This document shows, one piece after another, positions 23,537-32,467 of a stretch of DNA of 64,000 nucleotides (its first letter is position 1; the number at the start of each line of letters is the position of its first letter). The notes beneath the pieces are model-generated. The model made no database searches. It was not told where the DNA came from and saw nothing but the letters and a program-made list of their open reading frames with translations. Made by a program: the position numbers and the translations under genes. This stretch comes from Sphingomonas sp. ERG5 (lineage in GTDB: Bacteria > Pseudomonadota > Alphaproteobacteria > Sphingomonadales > Sphingomonadaceae), in the NCBI RefSeq assembly GCF_000803065.1, contig NZ_JSXI01000001.1, positions 186,001 to 250,000 of the forward strand. The letters are read 5' to 3'.

Positions 23537-24871
23537 GTGACCGAACGGACTCCCAGCGCGACGGCCATGCCGCGTACAGGTGTTCCAACCCGCGCAAGCG
23601 CACTGGTCTTTTCGACCAAGGCCTCGCTGCTGCGTGTCCATCGCCTGATGCGCGACATCGCGCCGGGGACGGCACCACGACGGCAGCCGCGATCGGCGGC
23701 ATTGCGCGAGGCACCGGTCATCGCCTCGGTCAGTTCGCCGCTCTGGACAGCCTCGGGCGGCGCGAAAAATCACGCACTCAATGCCGGCAAGATCCAGAAT
23801 CTCCGCGCTGCGTTGCGCGGTATCGACGCAATAGAAGTGGCGGCAGGCGAGACGTTCAGTTTCTGGCGCCATGTCGGACGCCCCGTGCGGCGTCGCGGAT
23901 TCGTGGCGGGGCGCGAGTTGCGCGAAGGCTGCATGATCGCCACCATCGGCGGCGGCCTGTGCCAATTGTCCAACGCGCTGTACGAGGCGGCACTCGACGC
24001 CCGGCTGGAGATCGTCGAACGCCATGCGCATACGCGCATCGTCCCCGGATCGCGCGCGGCCGAGGGGCGGGACGCAACAGTGTTCTGGAATTATCTCGAT
24101 CTGCGGCTTCGTGCCGAACACGCATTCCGTATCGAGGCGCGGCTCACGACCGATACGCTTGAAGTCGAAATCCGCAGCCATGCCCAGTTCGCCGACGCTC
24201 CCACGGCCAGCCTGTTCACCGGGTTGTCCGCCAATGATTGCCTGAACTGCGGCCAGGTCAGCTGCCATCGCCATGATCCCGACCAACCACGGCGGATGGC
24301 GACACCGATTGCGTGGCTCGTCGATGCGCCCTCGCCGGAATTCGCGGCGCAGTATCGGGCAGAGGCGGGCCCCGATGACATATTGCTGCTTCCAACCCGT
24401 CGTTTCGGTTCGAACGCGCAGAGTTGGCCCCGCATCGGGCGTGAACACACGGCCGACCTGACCGCCTTGCAGCGTTCCATCGCGCTCCGTCTCCACGCTG
24501 GCAGGGCACCTCTGGCGGCGCTGATGCTGACGGCGGACGCACGAATGGCGGCAGCCCATGCCCGCGCGCTATCGCCCCTCAACACCCATCTCGTTATTGC
24601 GCAGACGCTGCTTCCGCATCTCTGGCGGGCCGGGATACTGCAAGGCCGGCACTTCGACGTGCTGCTCGATCGGCTGCCGATGCACGCCTTGCACCACATC
24701 CTCGACACCGCCCGCGCGCGTCATGCCGAAAGCCCCACCCTGGGCGATTTTCGCGCGCCCGCATCAGTTGTGGCAGCGGAACGCGCAGCGCTTGCGGCGG
24801 CACGACGCCTGATCACACCACACCATGCCGTGGCCGACCATTTCCCCGATCGCATCGAGCTGATCGACTGA
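23537..24871 (+). CDS. VanW-family protein with truncated glycosyltransferase part
   Basis: This reading frame gives 444 residues. The VanW domain (about residues 60-230) shows GETFSFWRHVGRPVRRRGFV and GCMIATIGGGLCQLSNALYE. A Cys/His cluster follows (CLNCGQVSCHRHD), then a segment that looks like the N-terminal half of a GT-B glycosyltransferase (PLNTHLVIAQTLLPHLWRAG, LLDRLPMHALHHIL, ITPHHAVADHFPDRIELID). A TGA then stops translation, although the same frame continues with the C-terminal half of such a transferase (next entry). The GTG start at 23537 has GGAAAGG five bases upstream; an ATG 11 codons earlier lacks this. VanW proteins have no firmly known activity. Confidence 0.75.
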   Translation: MTERTPSATAMPRTGVPTRASALVFSTKASLLRVHRLMRDIAPGTAPRRQPRSAALREAPVIASVSSPLWTASGGAKNHALNAGKIQNLRAALRGIDAIEVAAGETFSFWRHVGRPVRRRGFVAGRELREGCMIATIGGGLCQLSNALYEAALDARLEIVERHAHTRIVPGSRAAEGRDATVFWNYLDLRLRAEHAFRIEARLTTDTLEVEIRSHAQFADAPTASLFTGLSANDCLNCGQVSCHRHDPDQPRRMATPIAWLVDAPSPEFAAQYRAEAGPDDILLLPTRRFGSNAQSWPRIGREHTADLTALQRSIALRLHAGRAPLAALMLTADARMAAAHARALSPLNTHLVIAQTLLPHLWRAGILQGRHFDVLLDRLPMHALHHILDTARARHAESPTLGDFRAPASVVAAERAALAAARRLITPHHAVADHFPDRIELID

Positions 24872-25264
24872 GCGCCGGCCGCACCACTCCCTTTCCGCAA
24901 AGGGGGACATCGCTTCCTGTTCGCCGGTCCCGCCGTAGGGCGCAAGGGCGTCCATACAATGCGCGAGGCAATGGCGGGACTCGAGATCGAATTGCTGATC
25001 GAACGCAGCGCCGAAGAAGAGCCAGGCTTCTGGTCAGGCCTGAAGGTGCGTCGTGCCGGTTCTGGCGAACAGCCCATCGAGTTGGCGGGCGTCGTCCTTC
25101 CGGCGTTGCTCGAACATCGCCCCCACACGCTGTTACGGGCACTTGCCGCAGGCTTGCCGGTCATTGCGACAACTGCTTGCGGCCTGCCGCCGCAACCGGG
25201 GTTGACGTTGATAGAAGCGGGTGATGTCAATGGCCTGCGCAGCGCGATGCTTGCCGCAATTTAG
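24872..25264 (+). pseudogene. C-terminal glycosyltransferase part of the VanW gene, cut off by an in-frame TGA
   Basis: The frame of the VanW gene continues directly after its TGA with no other stop for 130 codons. It reads HRFLFAGPAVGRKGVHTM, VVLPALLEHRPHTLLRALAA, GLPVIATTACGL and LIEAGDVNGLRSAM, the C-terminal, nucleotide-sugar-binding half of a GT-B glycosyltransferase. One base change (TGG to TGA, a Trp after ELID) would explain the break. An internal ATG at 24959 exists but would give a fragment lacking the first strands. It may be a true nonsense mutation, a sequencing error, or a stop that is read through. Confidence 0.75.
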
Positions 25265-25371
25265 CCATCTGCCCCGTAGCGCAGTGCCGTTATGCCGCAG
25301 CACAGCAATTTGCTGGCATTCGACCGGTCATTTCGGTAGCGTTCGTTGATGGCCGCTTAACCAAAGGCCGA

Positions 25372-25929
25372 GTGGGGAATGGCACGCTGGTGTTTTTTGG
25401 AATCGCCCTGTTGGCGGCCAGCGTCGACGACACCGTCACACCGCCTCCGATCGCCGTCACGGAATCGAAGTTTCAAACCGACGCCATTGAACAGGCGATC
25501 GCCGTGTCGCGCACTGTGGGCGGGATCATCAGCTACACACGCTGGCCGGTGAATCCTCAGCAATTGCGGCTGTGTATCAGTGGCGTCACGCAAGTCGCGC
25601 TGCGGGCCGCCGAAATCGACCATGGCGCAAGCCGTCCGGTTGCGCTGCGCAAGATCGCCGCGGGCAGCGCCACCAACGACTGCGACATTCTCTACCTTGG
25701 GACAATGGCGCCCGAGCGGCAGCGCCAGATGATTTCGAGCGTCCATGGTCGCCCCATCCTGTCGATCGCGGAATCCGATCCGCAATGCCGGGGCGGCGCC
25801 ATGTTCTGCCTGCGCGTGCGGACCAGCACGCTGAGCTTCCAGCTCAACCTCGATGCCATTTCGCGCGGAACCGTACGGGTCGATCCTCGCGTCCTGCGCA
25901 TCACAAGTGCGAATGAGGGTCCGGCATGA
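25372..25929 (+). CDS. yfiR: YfiR-type periplasmic repressor of the diguanylate cyclase
   Basis: A 185-residue protein with a short hydrophobic N-terminus (LVFFGIALLAASV) acting as signal peptide, then the YfiR/DUF4154 domain. Four Cys (68, 104, 139, 146) have the spacing of the two disulfides of Pseudomonas YfiR; the last two lie in DPQCRGGAMFC. YfiR binds and silences the cyclase YfiN from the periplasm and is controlled by YfiB and by redox state. The stop overlaps the yfiN start by four bases (ATGA). The start is uncertain: GTG at 25372 is given, and GTG at 25390 is also possible. Confidence 0.85.
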   Translation: MGNGTLVFFGIALLAASVDDTVTPPPIAVTESKFQTDAIEQAIAVSRTVGGIISYTRWPVNPQQLRLCISGVTQVALRAAEIDHGASRPVALRKIAAGSATNDCDILYLGTMAPERQRQMISSVHGRPILSIAESDPQCRGGAMFCLRVRTSTLSFQLNLDAISRGTVRVDPRVLRITSANEGPA

Positions 25930-27137
25930 CGGATCAAGCCAGACCCTTGCCCACTCTTCGCCAGGTGCTGACCCGGGTTCATTTCCGGGTGACGCTGTTC
26001 GCCGTCGGCATAGCCGGACTGACAGTGCTGCTCACCGGCTTCACCACGGTTGGCCTTTATGCCAAGCAAAATCTTAAGCTGATCGCCCAGACCGCGAGCT
26101 ACAGCGTCGCGCCCGCGATCATCTTCGACGATGCGGACGCAGCGCGGCGCAGTATCGCGCCGCTCGCCTCCACCGATGGAATCGCGGAGATCACCGTGTC
26201 AGTCAATGGCGGCCGCATCCTGGCACAATGGAAATCCCCGGTCAGGCCGGCGCCCTGGCTATCGGTCAACCGCATCGTCGAGGCGCTTTACTTCACCGAT
26301 CCGACGATCGCGCCAGTGGTGCATGAGGGCGTGAGGATCGGCGAAGTCAGGGTCCGTGGGCGGACGGGACTGATCTCGGGGTATATCCAGGCCGGGCTGC
26401 TCGGCACCCTCGCCTGCCTGATTGTGACCGGGATCGCGACCTTCCTGCTGGCACGCCATCTTCAGGGCGAAGTGATCGCGCCGCTGCGCGCGATCGCCGC
26501 CGTGGCGCATGCGGTCCGCGTCGACCGCGCCTTTGACCGCCGCGCGCCCAAAGCGACGATCCTCGAGGTCGATACGTTACGCGATGATTTCAACGCGCTG
26601 CTCGCCGAACTGGAACAATGGCAACACCGGCTGCGCTATGAAAACGAAACGCTCAGTCATCGCGCCACGCACGATGCGCTGACCGGGCTGCCCAACCGGG
26701 CGCTGTTCGATCAGCAACTGGCGGCGATGCTGGAGCAGGCGATCCGCGACGGCACGACCTTTGCCGTACTCTATGCCGATGGCAACGGGTTCAAACAGGT
26801 CAATGATCGTTTCGGCCACGCGGCCGGCGATGTGGTGCTGGCTGAAATCGGCGTGAGGCTCCGCGCCGGACTTCGCGCGCAAGACCTTGCCGCCCGCCTT
26901 GGCGGCGACGAATTCGGCCTGTTGCTGGCGGCGCCCAGCGACCTCGCAGCCGTATCGCGGGTGCGCGAAGGCATCGCGGCGGCCATGGCCTTGCCGATCG
27001 ACCTCCCTTCGGGTGAGCAGGTTTCGGTCAGCCTCAGCATCGGTGCCGCGGTTTACCCACGGGACGGGGCCGATGTGGCGGCGCTGATCCATCATGCGGA
27101 CAGCGAGATGTTCGCGGCGAAACGATCCACGCGATAG
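25926..27137 (+). CDS. yfiN: YfiN-type membrane diguanylate cyclase (CHASE8-HAMP-GGDEF)
   Basis: A 403-residue protein. Membrane helices lie at about 21-45 and 155-178, with a periplasmic sensor between them (SVAPAIIFDDADAARRSIAP, the CHASE8 pattern), then a HAMP-like segment and a GGDEF domain at about 240-400. The active site GGDEF is at 326-330. The RxxD product-inhibition site (RAQD) is present upstream, so c-di-GMP should feed back. The YfiBNR system of Pseudomonas controls biofilm and small-colony growth; the same three genes lie here in the order R-N-B. Confidence 0.92.
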   Translation: MTDQARPLPTLRQVLTRVHFRVTLFAVGIAGLTVLLTGFTTVGLYAKQNLKLIAQTASYSVAPAIIFDDADAARRSIAPLASTDGIAEITVSVNGGRILAQWKSPVRPAPWLSVNRIVEALYFTDPTIAPVVHEGVRIGEVRVRGRTGLISGYIQAGLLGTLACLIVTGIATFLLARHLQGEVIAPLRAIAAVAHAVRVDRAFDRRAPKATILEVDTLRDDFNALLAELEQWQHRLRYENETLSHRATHDALTGLPNRALFDQQLAAMLEQAIRDGTTFAVLYADGNGFKQVNDRFGHAAGDVVLAEIGVRLRAGLRAQDLAARLGGDEFGLLLAAPSDLAAVSRVREGIAAAMALPIDLPSGEQVSVSLSIGAAVYPRDGADVAALIHHADSEMFAAKRSTR

Positions 27138-27160
27138 AGACAGGCAACAGGACGATTAAG

Positions 27161-27652
27161 ATGATGTTTGGACGTATATCGATCATCCTCACGGCAATGG
27201 CGGCGCTTCTGCTGGGCGGCTGCGCGACGCCGCAACCACGCAGCATCTGGTCGGCTGAACAGCTTGCGGTGCTGAAGGAAGAGAATTTCGTCCAGACGGG
27301 GCGCGGTTGGGAGTTCACGGTCGATGACCGGCTGTTGTTCGCCACCGACGAAAGCCAGCCTAGTGCCGGCCAGACGGAAATCATCGGACGGATTGCCAAG
27401 CGATTGCTTTCGGTCGGCATTCAGCACGCCGAAGTCGAGGGCCATACCGACAAGACCGGCACCACTGAGTATAACGACCAGCTCTCAAAGCGCCGCGCGG
27501 ACGCCGTGGCGGCATTGCTGACGACCAATGGATTTGTCGCCGAAAATGTTCGCGCCACCGGTCTCGGCGAGCGTTTTCCTATCGAGACCAACGCGTCCGC
27601 TACTGGTCGTCGCGAAAATCGCCGGGTGGTGATCCTGATCACCAGTCCGTGA
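27161..27652 (+). CDS. yfiB: YfiB-type OmpA-family lipoprotein
   Basis: A 163-residue lipoprotein (signal ending LLLGGC) with an OmpA C-terminal peptidoglycan-binding domain at about 55-160: HAEVEGHTDKTGTTEYNDQL, SKRRADAVAALL, RATGLGERFPI and RRENRRVVI. YfiB sits in the outer membrane, binds peptidoglycan and sequesters YfiR, releasing the cyclase. AGGA lies eight bases before the first of two adjacent ATG codons. It is the last gene of the yfiRNB operon, followed by a terminator. Confidence 0.9.
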   Translation: MMFGRISIILTAMAALLLGGCATPQPRSIWSAEQLAVLKEENFVQTGRGWEFTVDDRLLFATDESQPSAGQTEIIGRIAKRLLSVGIQHAEVEGHTDKTGTTEYNDQLSKRRADAVAALLTTNGFVAENVRATGLGERFPIETNASATGRRENRRVVILITSP

Positions 27653-27677
27653 TCGACCGCCTCACGACGGACAAACG

Positions 27678-27707
27678 AAAAGGGCCGGGATCGCTCCCGA
27701 CCCTTTT
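27678..27707. terminator. Bidirectional terminator between yfiB and phoX
   Basis: AAAAGGGCCGGGA and TCCCGACCCTTTT pair over 13 bases with one mismatch around TCGC. T-runs lie at the end on both strands, so it can stop the convergent yfiB and phoX transcripts. Confidence 0.85.
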
Positions 27708-27724
27708 GTATTGGTGCCGATGGT

Positions 27725-30199
27725 TCAGAGACCGACGATCCCGCCATCATCGCGGGTGATGACGATCGTCGCTGAGCGCGGCCGCGATCCGGTTGCCGAT
27801 GCTCCCGATTGATTGGCCGGCCAATTGCTGCTCGCACTTGCAGCGCTGCCATTTTCGCCGGGATGCTGGATATTGACGAACAGCGATTTGCCGTCCGGCG
27901 TCGAATGGATGCCGGTAATCTCGCATTCCTTCGGCCCGACCAGGAAGCGTTTCAGCGTCGCGCCCGGCGCCTTGCCGATCCGCGTCGCCTGAGTGCCGCT
28001 CGCCCCGCCGATCGTGTTGGTCACACTACGCGTGCCACCGTCGTTCAGTGTGCCCGGGATCGCCGCCAGCAGCATGCAGTTGGTCTGGTCGGTAAAGGCG
28101 CCGTCGTCGGTCTCGATCCACATAATCGGCGTGGTCTGGCCAGTGATGTTGCTCGGCAGTCCGAACCACAGGCCATCGGGCGAGGAGAAGTCGTTGGTCG
28201 CATCCAGACCTGAAAGGTTGATATTGGTCGGATCGAGATCGCTCCCTGCGCCAAAGGCATAGATGTCCCAGGCAAAGCTGGTCGCCTCGGACGTGTCACC
28301 GCTCTCGCGCAGCCGGATGATATGGCCATTGGCGTTGCCGTTGGTTTGCCCTCCCGTGCTCTTTGGATCGGTATAGGCACGCGGATTGGCGGCATCGGTG
28401 TTGCCGGTGTTGCGCGAACTGTTGTTGGTCAGCGTGCAGTACATCTCGCCGGTCGCCGGATTGACCGCAGTCCATTCCGGCCGATCCATCCGCGTCGCGC
28501 CCAGCACATCGCCGGCCAGGCGTGCGTTGATCAGCACATCGGCCTGGCTGGAAAAGGCATAAGCCGGATTGCCCGCGGTCAACGGTCCCGTGCCGAACAC
28601 CAAAGGCAGCCATTGGCCGCTACCATCGGCGTTGAACTTGGCGACATAGAGCGTGCCCGCATCGAGATATTTGTCACCGATCGCCAGCCGATCGGTTGCG
28701 GTGGCGTCGGCCGCTGACCAGACGGCGGTCGAGACGAATTTATAGATATACTCGTTCTGCGCATCGTCCCCCATGTAGAAGGCGGGGCGAACGCCCGCGA
28801 CGGTGCGGCCGATCTGACAGCCCTCATGGTTCATGCGACCCAGCGCAGTGCGCTTGCGCGGCGTCGAAGCCGCATCGAATGGGTCGATCTCGACGATCCA
28901 GCCGAACTGGAACGCTTCGTGTCGAAAATCGCCGGTGCCATCGGCGGGCAGGCCAGCGCGCGCGGTGATGTTCCAGCGCGCATAGATGGTGCTGGCAGTA
29001 TCTGCCGGTACCACCGTCGCCCAGCCATAATTGCCCGCGCGACCTTCGGAAATACCATAGCGCGCAAGGCTGACATTGCCCTTGGCCCCTGCCCCGCCGC
29101 GTGCCGCGGCATCGCCCGTCTCACGCTTGAAATACCCGGCCCAATTCTCCTCGGCGGTCAGGTAGGTGTTCCAAGGCATGGTGCCGTTGGCGCAATTGTT
29201 GATCGTGCCGCGCCCGCTCGTCCCGTCGTTCGAGAACAGCGTCTTCAGCGCGGCGTCACCACGCACCGGCCCATTGAAACGCATTTGCGTCAGCGGCGTG
29301 ACGCGGCGATTGAGCGCAGAACTGGCGCTATAGGACCAGGTGGTGCCCGCACGGCTCACCTCGACCACGGACACGCCATGGCATTCCATTTCCTTGAGCG
29401 CCTCGGCCTCGGGACGGATGCCACCGGGCGAGGTCGGACCGCCGGCATGGAGATAGGCCGGGGTGATATTCTCATGGTTCATCGCCAGCACGCCGCGGCT
29501 GTTGCTGGTCGGATCAGGCGCGCCCCCAGATGCGGCAAGGCCGAAATAGCTCATCCCGTCATGATGATCGCCGGCACGGCGCGAGAACATCGTGTCGCTA
29601 CCGTCGTTCGCATAGGCGCCAGCGCCGGACAGGATCGGATCCCCGAGGCGGTACAGCACCGTGACGCTGTAACCGGTCGGCACGGCAACGATGTCGGCCA
29701 GGCTCTTGGGCGTGGCGACAAAGCCGAGTTGTGCGGGACTGACCGTGACGGTGGCATCGGCGGTGGTCGAGACGTTGCTCGCATTGGTGCCGGTGAAACG
29801 GAACACCAGGGGCGTCGCAGCCCCGACGCTTGGTGCGACGAAGGTAGCAGTGGTCGCGTTGACCACCGTCAGCGTGACAGGCGGGCCGCTGACCTGAGTC
29901 CAACTGCTCGACAGCGCGGTCCCGGTCACAGTGCCGGTCAGCGTGATCGTTTTGCCCGAGGTCGTGGCAATGCTGCCGCCGGCCGATACCGTCACGGGAG
30001 GCGCCATGCCCGGATCGCTCGATCCGCATGCCGAGAGCATTGCGCCGCCGAACACGGCAACAGTCGCGGCCGAGATGCCGCCGAGCAGCGCCTGGCGGCG
30101 GGAGTAGCGCGAATCGACCAGTTCGTTCAGATGCGGTGACGCGTTGCTGAAATTGGTATCGATATCGCCATCGCTATAGACGGTCATGGTGTCGGTCAT
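27725..30199 (-). CDS. PhoX-family alkaline phosphatase (DUF839), Tat-exported
   Basis: An 824-residue protein. The twin-arginine signal is SRYSRRQALLGGISAATVAV and a Cys (LSAC) follows the hydrophobic stretch, which could make it a lipoprotein. An Ig-like Ser/Thr-rich domain (about 60-155) precedes the DUF839/PhoX domain: RAGDHHDGMSYFGL, RGVLAMNHENITP, HGVSVVEV, NCANGTMPWNTYLTAEEN, ALGRMNHEGC and RMDRPEWTAVNPATGE. PhoX enzymes are calcium/iron-dependent monophosphatases used for phosphate scavenging. The start has AGGGGGAA three bases before the ATG. CTGTCAT, a half Pho box, occurs upstream at about 30256 on the opposite strand. Confidence 0.9.
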   Translation of the reverse strand: MTDTMTVYSDGDIDTNFSNASPHLNELVDSRYSRRQALLGGISAATVAVFGGAMLSACGSSDPGMAPPVTVSAGGSIATTSGKTITLTGTVTGTALSSSWTQVSGPPVTLTVVNATTATFVAPSVGAATPLVFRFTGTNASNVSTTADATVTVSPAQLGFVATPKSLADIVAVPTGYSVTVLYRLGDPILSGAGAYANDGSDTMFSRRAGDHHDGMSYFGLAASGGAPDPTSNSRGVLAMNHENITPAYLHAGGPTSPGGIRPEAEALKEMECHGVSVVEVSRAGTTWSYSASSALNRRVTPLTQMRFNGPVRGDAALKTLFSNDGTSGRGTINNCANGTMPWNTYLTAEENWAGYFKRETGDAAARGGAGAKGNVSLARYGISEGRAGNYGWATVVPADTASTIYARWNITARAGLPADGTGDFRHEAFQFGWIVEIDPFDAASTPRKRTALGRMNHEGCQIGRTVAGVRPAFYMGDDAQNEYIYKFVSTAVWSAADATATDRLAIGDKYLDAGTLYVAKFNADGSGQWLPLVFGTGPLTAGNPAYAFSSQADVLINARLAGDVLGATRMDRPEWTAVNPATGEMYCTLTNNSSRNTGNTDAANPRAYTDPKSTGGQTNGNANGHIIRLRESGDTSEATSFAWDIYAFGAGSDLDPTNINLSGLDATNDFSSPDGLWFGLPSNITGQTTPIMWIETDDGAFTDQTNCMLLAAIPGTLNDGGTRSVTNTIGGASGTQATRIGKAPGATLKRFLVGPKECEITGIHSTPDGKSLFVNIQHPGENGSAASASSNWPANQSGASATGSRPRSATIVITRDDGGIVGL

Positions 30200-30335
30200 G
30201 GCTTCCCCCTTGAATCGCCTGCTGGCGTCGGGGCCGCTTTGTCGGCCTAACCTGTCATCAGCGTTGCGGGACCGCGTCGTTACCAAGACACTTGGATAAC
30301 AAATTTGCGACAGCCATTGCGGTTCATCATGGAAT

Positions 30336-30363
30336 TTGACTTTTCCGCACATCTCGCTAACAG
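30336..30363 (+). promoter_or_regulatory. Candidate promoter for rplJ-rplL
   Basis: TTGACT at 30336-30341 and TAACAG at 30358-30363 are 16 bases apart. The -35 box is near consensus and the -10 box is weak. It lies just before the structured leader. Because rplA has its own terminator and lies 8 kb away, rplJL needs a promoter here. Confidence 0.4.
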
Positions 30364-30369
30364 CGCCCG

Positions 30370-30626
30370 CTCTCCCGGCACGAGTCCGCTCGTACCGGGA
30401 TACCGTCCGAGACAGTAGGTGCCGGCTTCCGGCTTAATCTCCTACCGAGACGGGGAATGGAATTTCAACCGTGCCGGGTTCGCCCCGCGCCGGTTCGCCT
30501 GCCGCTCCCGAGCGGCCGGTTCCCATGCCCCCATCGACGGACAACCCGGAGGCCCGGGTTAGTCGAGCCTCCGGTCTTAACCGGCCCGCATGTTTGCGCA
30601 TGTGGGTCAGATACGTGGAGAATGGC
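30370..30626 (+). promoter_or_regulatory. L10-leader-like structured RNA upstream of rplJ
   Basis: Three features suggest an autoregulatory ribosomal leader. A hairpin CCCGG..CCGGG spans 30374-30399. A second, two-part hairpin has GTAGG (30415-30419) pairing with CCTAC (30441-30445) around GCCGG-CTT-CCGGC. Further GC-rich pairing follows up to the start codon. The long leader and position match the L10 leader, where the L10-L12 complex represses its own translation. The match is by position and folding by eye, not by a covariance model. Confidence 0.5.
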
Positions 30627-31142
30627 ATGGATCGCGCTCAAAAGACCGAGCTCGTCGCCGAGCTGAACCGCACCTTTTCCGAGGTTGGCGTGGTGGTTGT
30701 CACCCGCAATCTCGGCCTCACCGTCGCGCAATCGACGCAGCTGAGGAACAAGATGCGCGACGCCGGCGCGACCTATAAGGTCTCGAAGAACAAGCTTGCC
30801 AAGATCGCGCTCGATGGCACCGACTATCTCTCGCTGGGCGAATTGCTCACCGGGCCGGTAGGCCTTGCCACCTCGATCGACCCCGTCGCAGCCGCCAAGG
30901 TGGCTGTCGAATTCGCGAAGACGAACGACAAGTTCGAAATCGTTGGTGGGGCGATGGGTGCGACTGCCCTCGACGTCGACGGCGTTAAGGCGCTCGCAAC
31001 GCTGCCCTCGCTGGATGAACTGCGTGCCAAGATTGTTGGTCTCCTCGTTGCCCCGGCAACGAAGCTGGCGACGATCACGCAGGCTCCCGCGGCGCAGATC
31101 GCGCGCGTTCTTTCCGCCTACGCGGAGAAGGAAGCGGCCTGA
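30627..31142 (+). CDS. rplJ: 50S ribosomal protein L10
   Basis: A 171-residue protein with the L10 motifs [50 protein letters not shown] and LLTGPVGLA, and a C-terminal helix that binds L12 dimers. The ATG at 30627 with GGAGAA upstream is correct; the frame is open further upstream but that part is leader RNA. rplL follows after 74 bp. Confidence 0.97.
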   Translation: MDRAQKTELVAELNRTFSEVGVVVVTRNLGLTVAQSTQLRNKMRDAGATYKVSKNKLAKIALDGTDYLSLGELLTGPVGLATSIDPVAAAKVAVEFAKTNDKFEIVGGAMGATALDVDGVKALATLPSLDELRAKIVGLLVAPATKLATITQAPAAQIARVLSAYAEKEAA

Positions 31143-31216
31143 TTTTCAGGCGTTTTTTCGAGACTCAATTGTTGAACTGAACCGATGGGGCAAAAGCCCC
31201 GAACTGGAGAATACAC

Positions 31217-31594
31217 ATGGCAGACCTGAACGCGCTGGTTGACCAGCTGAGCGAACTGACCGTCCTTGAAGCAGCCGAACTGTCGAAGCTGCTCGAAGAG
31301 AAGTGGGGCGTTTCGGCCGCAGCAGCGGTTGCAGCACCGGCAGCTGGTGGCGGCGGCGCAGCTGCTCCGGCAGCAGAAGAGAAGACCGAATTCGACGTCA
31401 TCCTGACCGGCGACGGTGGCAAGAAGATCAACGTCATCAAGGAAGTCCGTGCGATCACCGCGCTCGGCCTGACCGAAGCCAAGACGCTGGTCGAGTCGGC
31501 TCCCAAGGCGGTCAAGGAAGGCGTGTCGAAGGACGAAGCCGAGAAGATCAAGAAGCAGCTGGAAGAAGCCGGCGCGACTGTCGAGATCAAGTAA
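31217..31594 (+). CDS. rplL: 50S ribosomal protein L7/L12
   Basis: A 125-residue acidic protein. The N-terminal dimerisation helix is [20 protein letters not shown], an Ala/Gly hinge follows, and the C-terminal domain has [20 protein letters not shown] and [20 protein letters not shown]. It recruits translation factors. It ends the rplJL unit, and a terminator lies about 110 bp downstream. rpoB, normally next, starts 8.8 kb later. Confidence 0.98.
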   Translation: MADLNALVDQLSELTVLEAAELSKLLEEKWGVSAAAAVAAPAAGGGGAAAPAAEEKTEFDVILTGDGGKKINVIKEVRAITALGLTEAKTLVESAPKAVKEGVSKDEAEKIKKQLEEAGATVEIK

Positions 31595-31706
31595 GCCGCA
31601 GCGGGAGAGACGGTTTGGCGGCAACGCTAAACCGCACTCCCGCAAGGCCGACGGCCCTTTGGCCAACCGACGGGCATGGGCTTTGCTCATGTCGGCCAGC
31701 GACAAG

Positions 31707-31741
31707 AAAAGGGCGGCTCCTGCCAAGGGGCCGCCCTTTTT
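31707..31741 (+). terminator. Intrinsic terminator after rplL
   Basis: AAAAGGGCGGCTCC and GGGGCCGCCCTTTT form a 14-bp stem with one G-U pair around TGCCAA, ending in a five-base T-run. The rest of the 300-bp gap 31595-31894 shows no gene; a promoter for the sigma factor must lie in 31742-31894, but none stands out. Confidence 0.88.
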
Positions 31742-31894
31742 CTATGTCGATGATGGTGTGGAAGATATCGGAAGCGCCACGTTCGGCATGCAGCGCATGG
31801 ATCCCAAAGCAGACAGTTTCACGATCGGTTTTCGCTTCGCAAAATAAAGTTGCGGTGAGATACACAAGGTTTCGTGCGGCGAATTGTCTCAGGC

Positions 31895-32467
31895 ATGATG
31901 GACGACGAAAAGCTCAAGGCCTGGTTCTTTCGCGAGATATTTCCCCAGGAAGCTGCCTTGACCCGCTTCATCCGGCGCAACTGGCGCAACGAGTCGGATA
32001 TCGCGGACATCCGGCAGGAGATTTATGCGCGGATCTATAGTGCCGCACAGACGGGGCTACCGCTTCAGCCGAAACCCTTTCTATTCACCGCCGCGCGCAA
32101 CCATCTGATCAACCTGGCGAAGCGAAGCCGCATCGTATCGATCGATCTCGTCGCAGATCTCGAGGCTCTGGTTGTCGAGGTGGATGTCATGACACCGGAA
32201 AGGCACGCGACCGCTCGTGACGAACTTCGACAGGTGCAGGCCGGCCTTGATCAGCTTCCGCCGCGATGCCGAGAAATCGTGAGAATGCGCAGGATCGACG
32301 GGCTTTCCACCCGCAAGGTCGCCGAACAATTGAAGATCGCACCGAATACGGTCGACCAACAGATGGTCCATGGCATGCGCGCGCTGGTCGATTTCATGCT
32401 GGGCGGCGCGGGCAAGGTCCGTCGATCGGCGCACAAAGCCCCCGATGCCGGGGAGGCCGAGGCATGA
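31895..32467 (+). CDS. FecI-type ECF sigma factor
   Basis: A 190-residue sigma factor. Region 2 is seen in LTRFIRRNWRNESDIADIRQ, EIYARIY and FLFTAARNHLINLAKRSR; region 4 in LDQLPPRCREIVRMRRIDGL and STRKVAEQLKIAPNTVDQQM. FecI-like factors transcribe a receptor gene when the receptor signals through FecR. The ATG pair at 31895/31898 is chosen over a GTG seven codons upstream. The stop overlaps the fecR start by four bases (ATGA). Confidence 0.9.
   Translation: MMDDEKLKAWFFREIFPQEAALTRFIRRNWRNESDIADIRQEIYARIYSAAQTGLPLQPKPFLFTAARNHLINLAKRSRIVSIDLVADLEALVVEVDVMTPERHATARDELRQVQAGLDQLPPRCREIVRMRRIDGLSTRKVAEQLKIAPNTVDQQMVHGMRALVDFMLGGAGKVRRSAHKAPDAGEAEA

Noticed and set aside
28826..30139. 437-codon frame antisense to phoX
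   Set aside because: It lacks any domain, and the phoX strand has a Tat signal and conserved DUF839 motifs.
30250..30256. CTGTCAT upstream of phoX as a Pho box
   Set aside because: Only one half-site is present and it is on the strand opposite to phoX. A Pho box needs two direct repeats, so phosphate control is plausible from function but not shown by the sequence.
31659..31847. 62-codon frame over the rplL terminator
   Set aside because: It spans a clear intrinsic terminator and has no ribosome site or family match.
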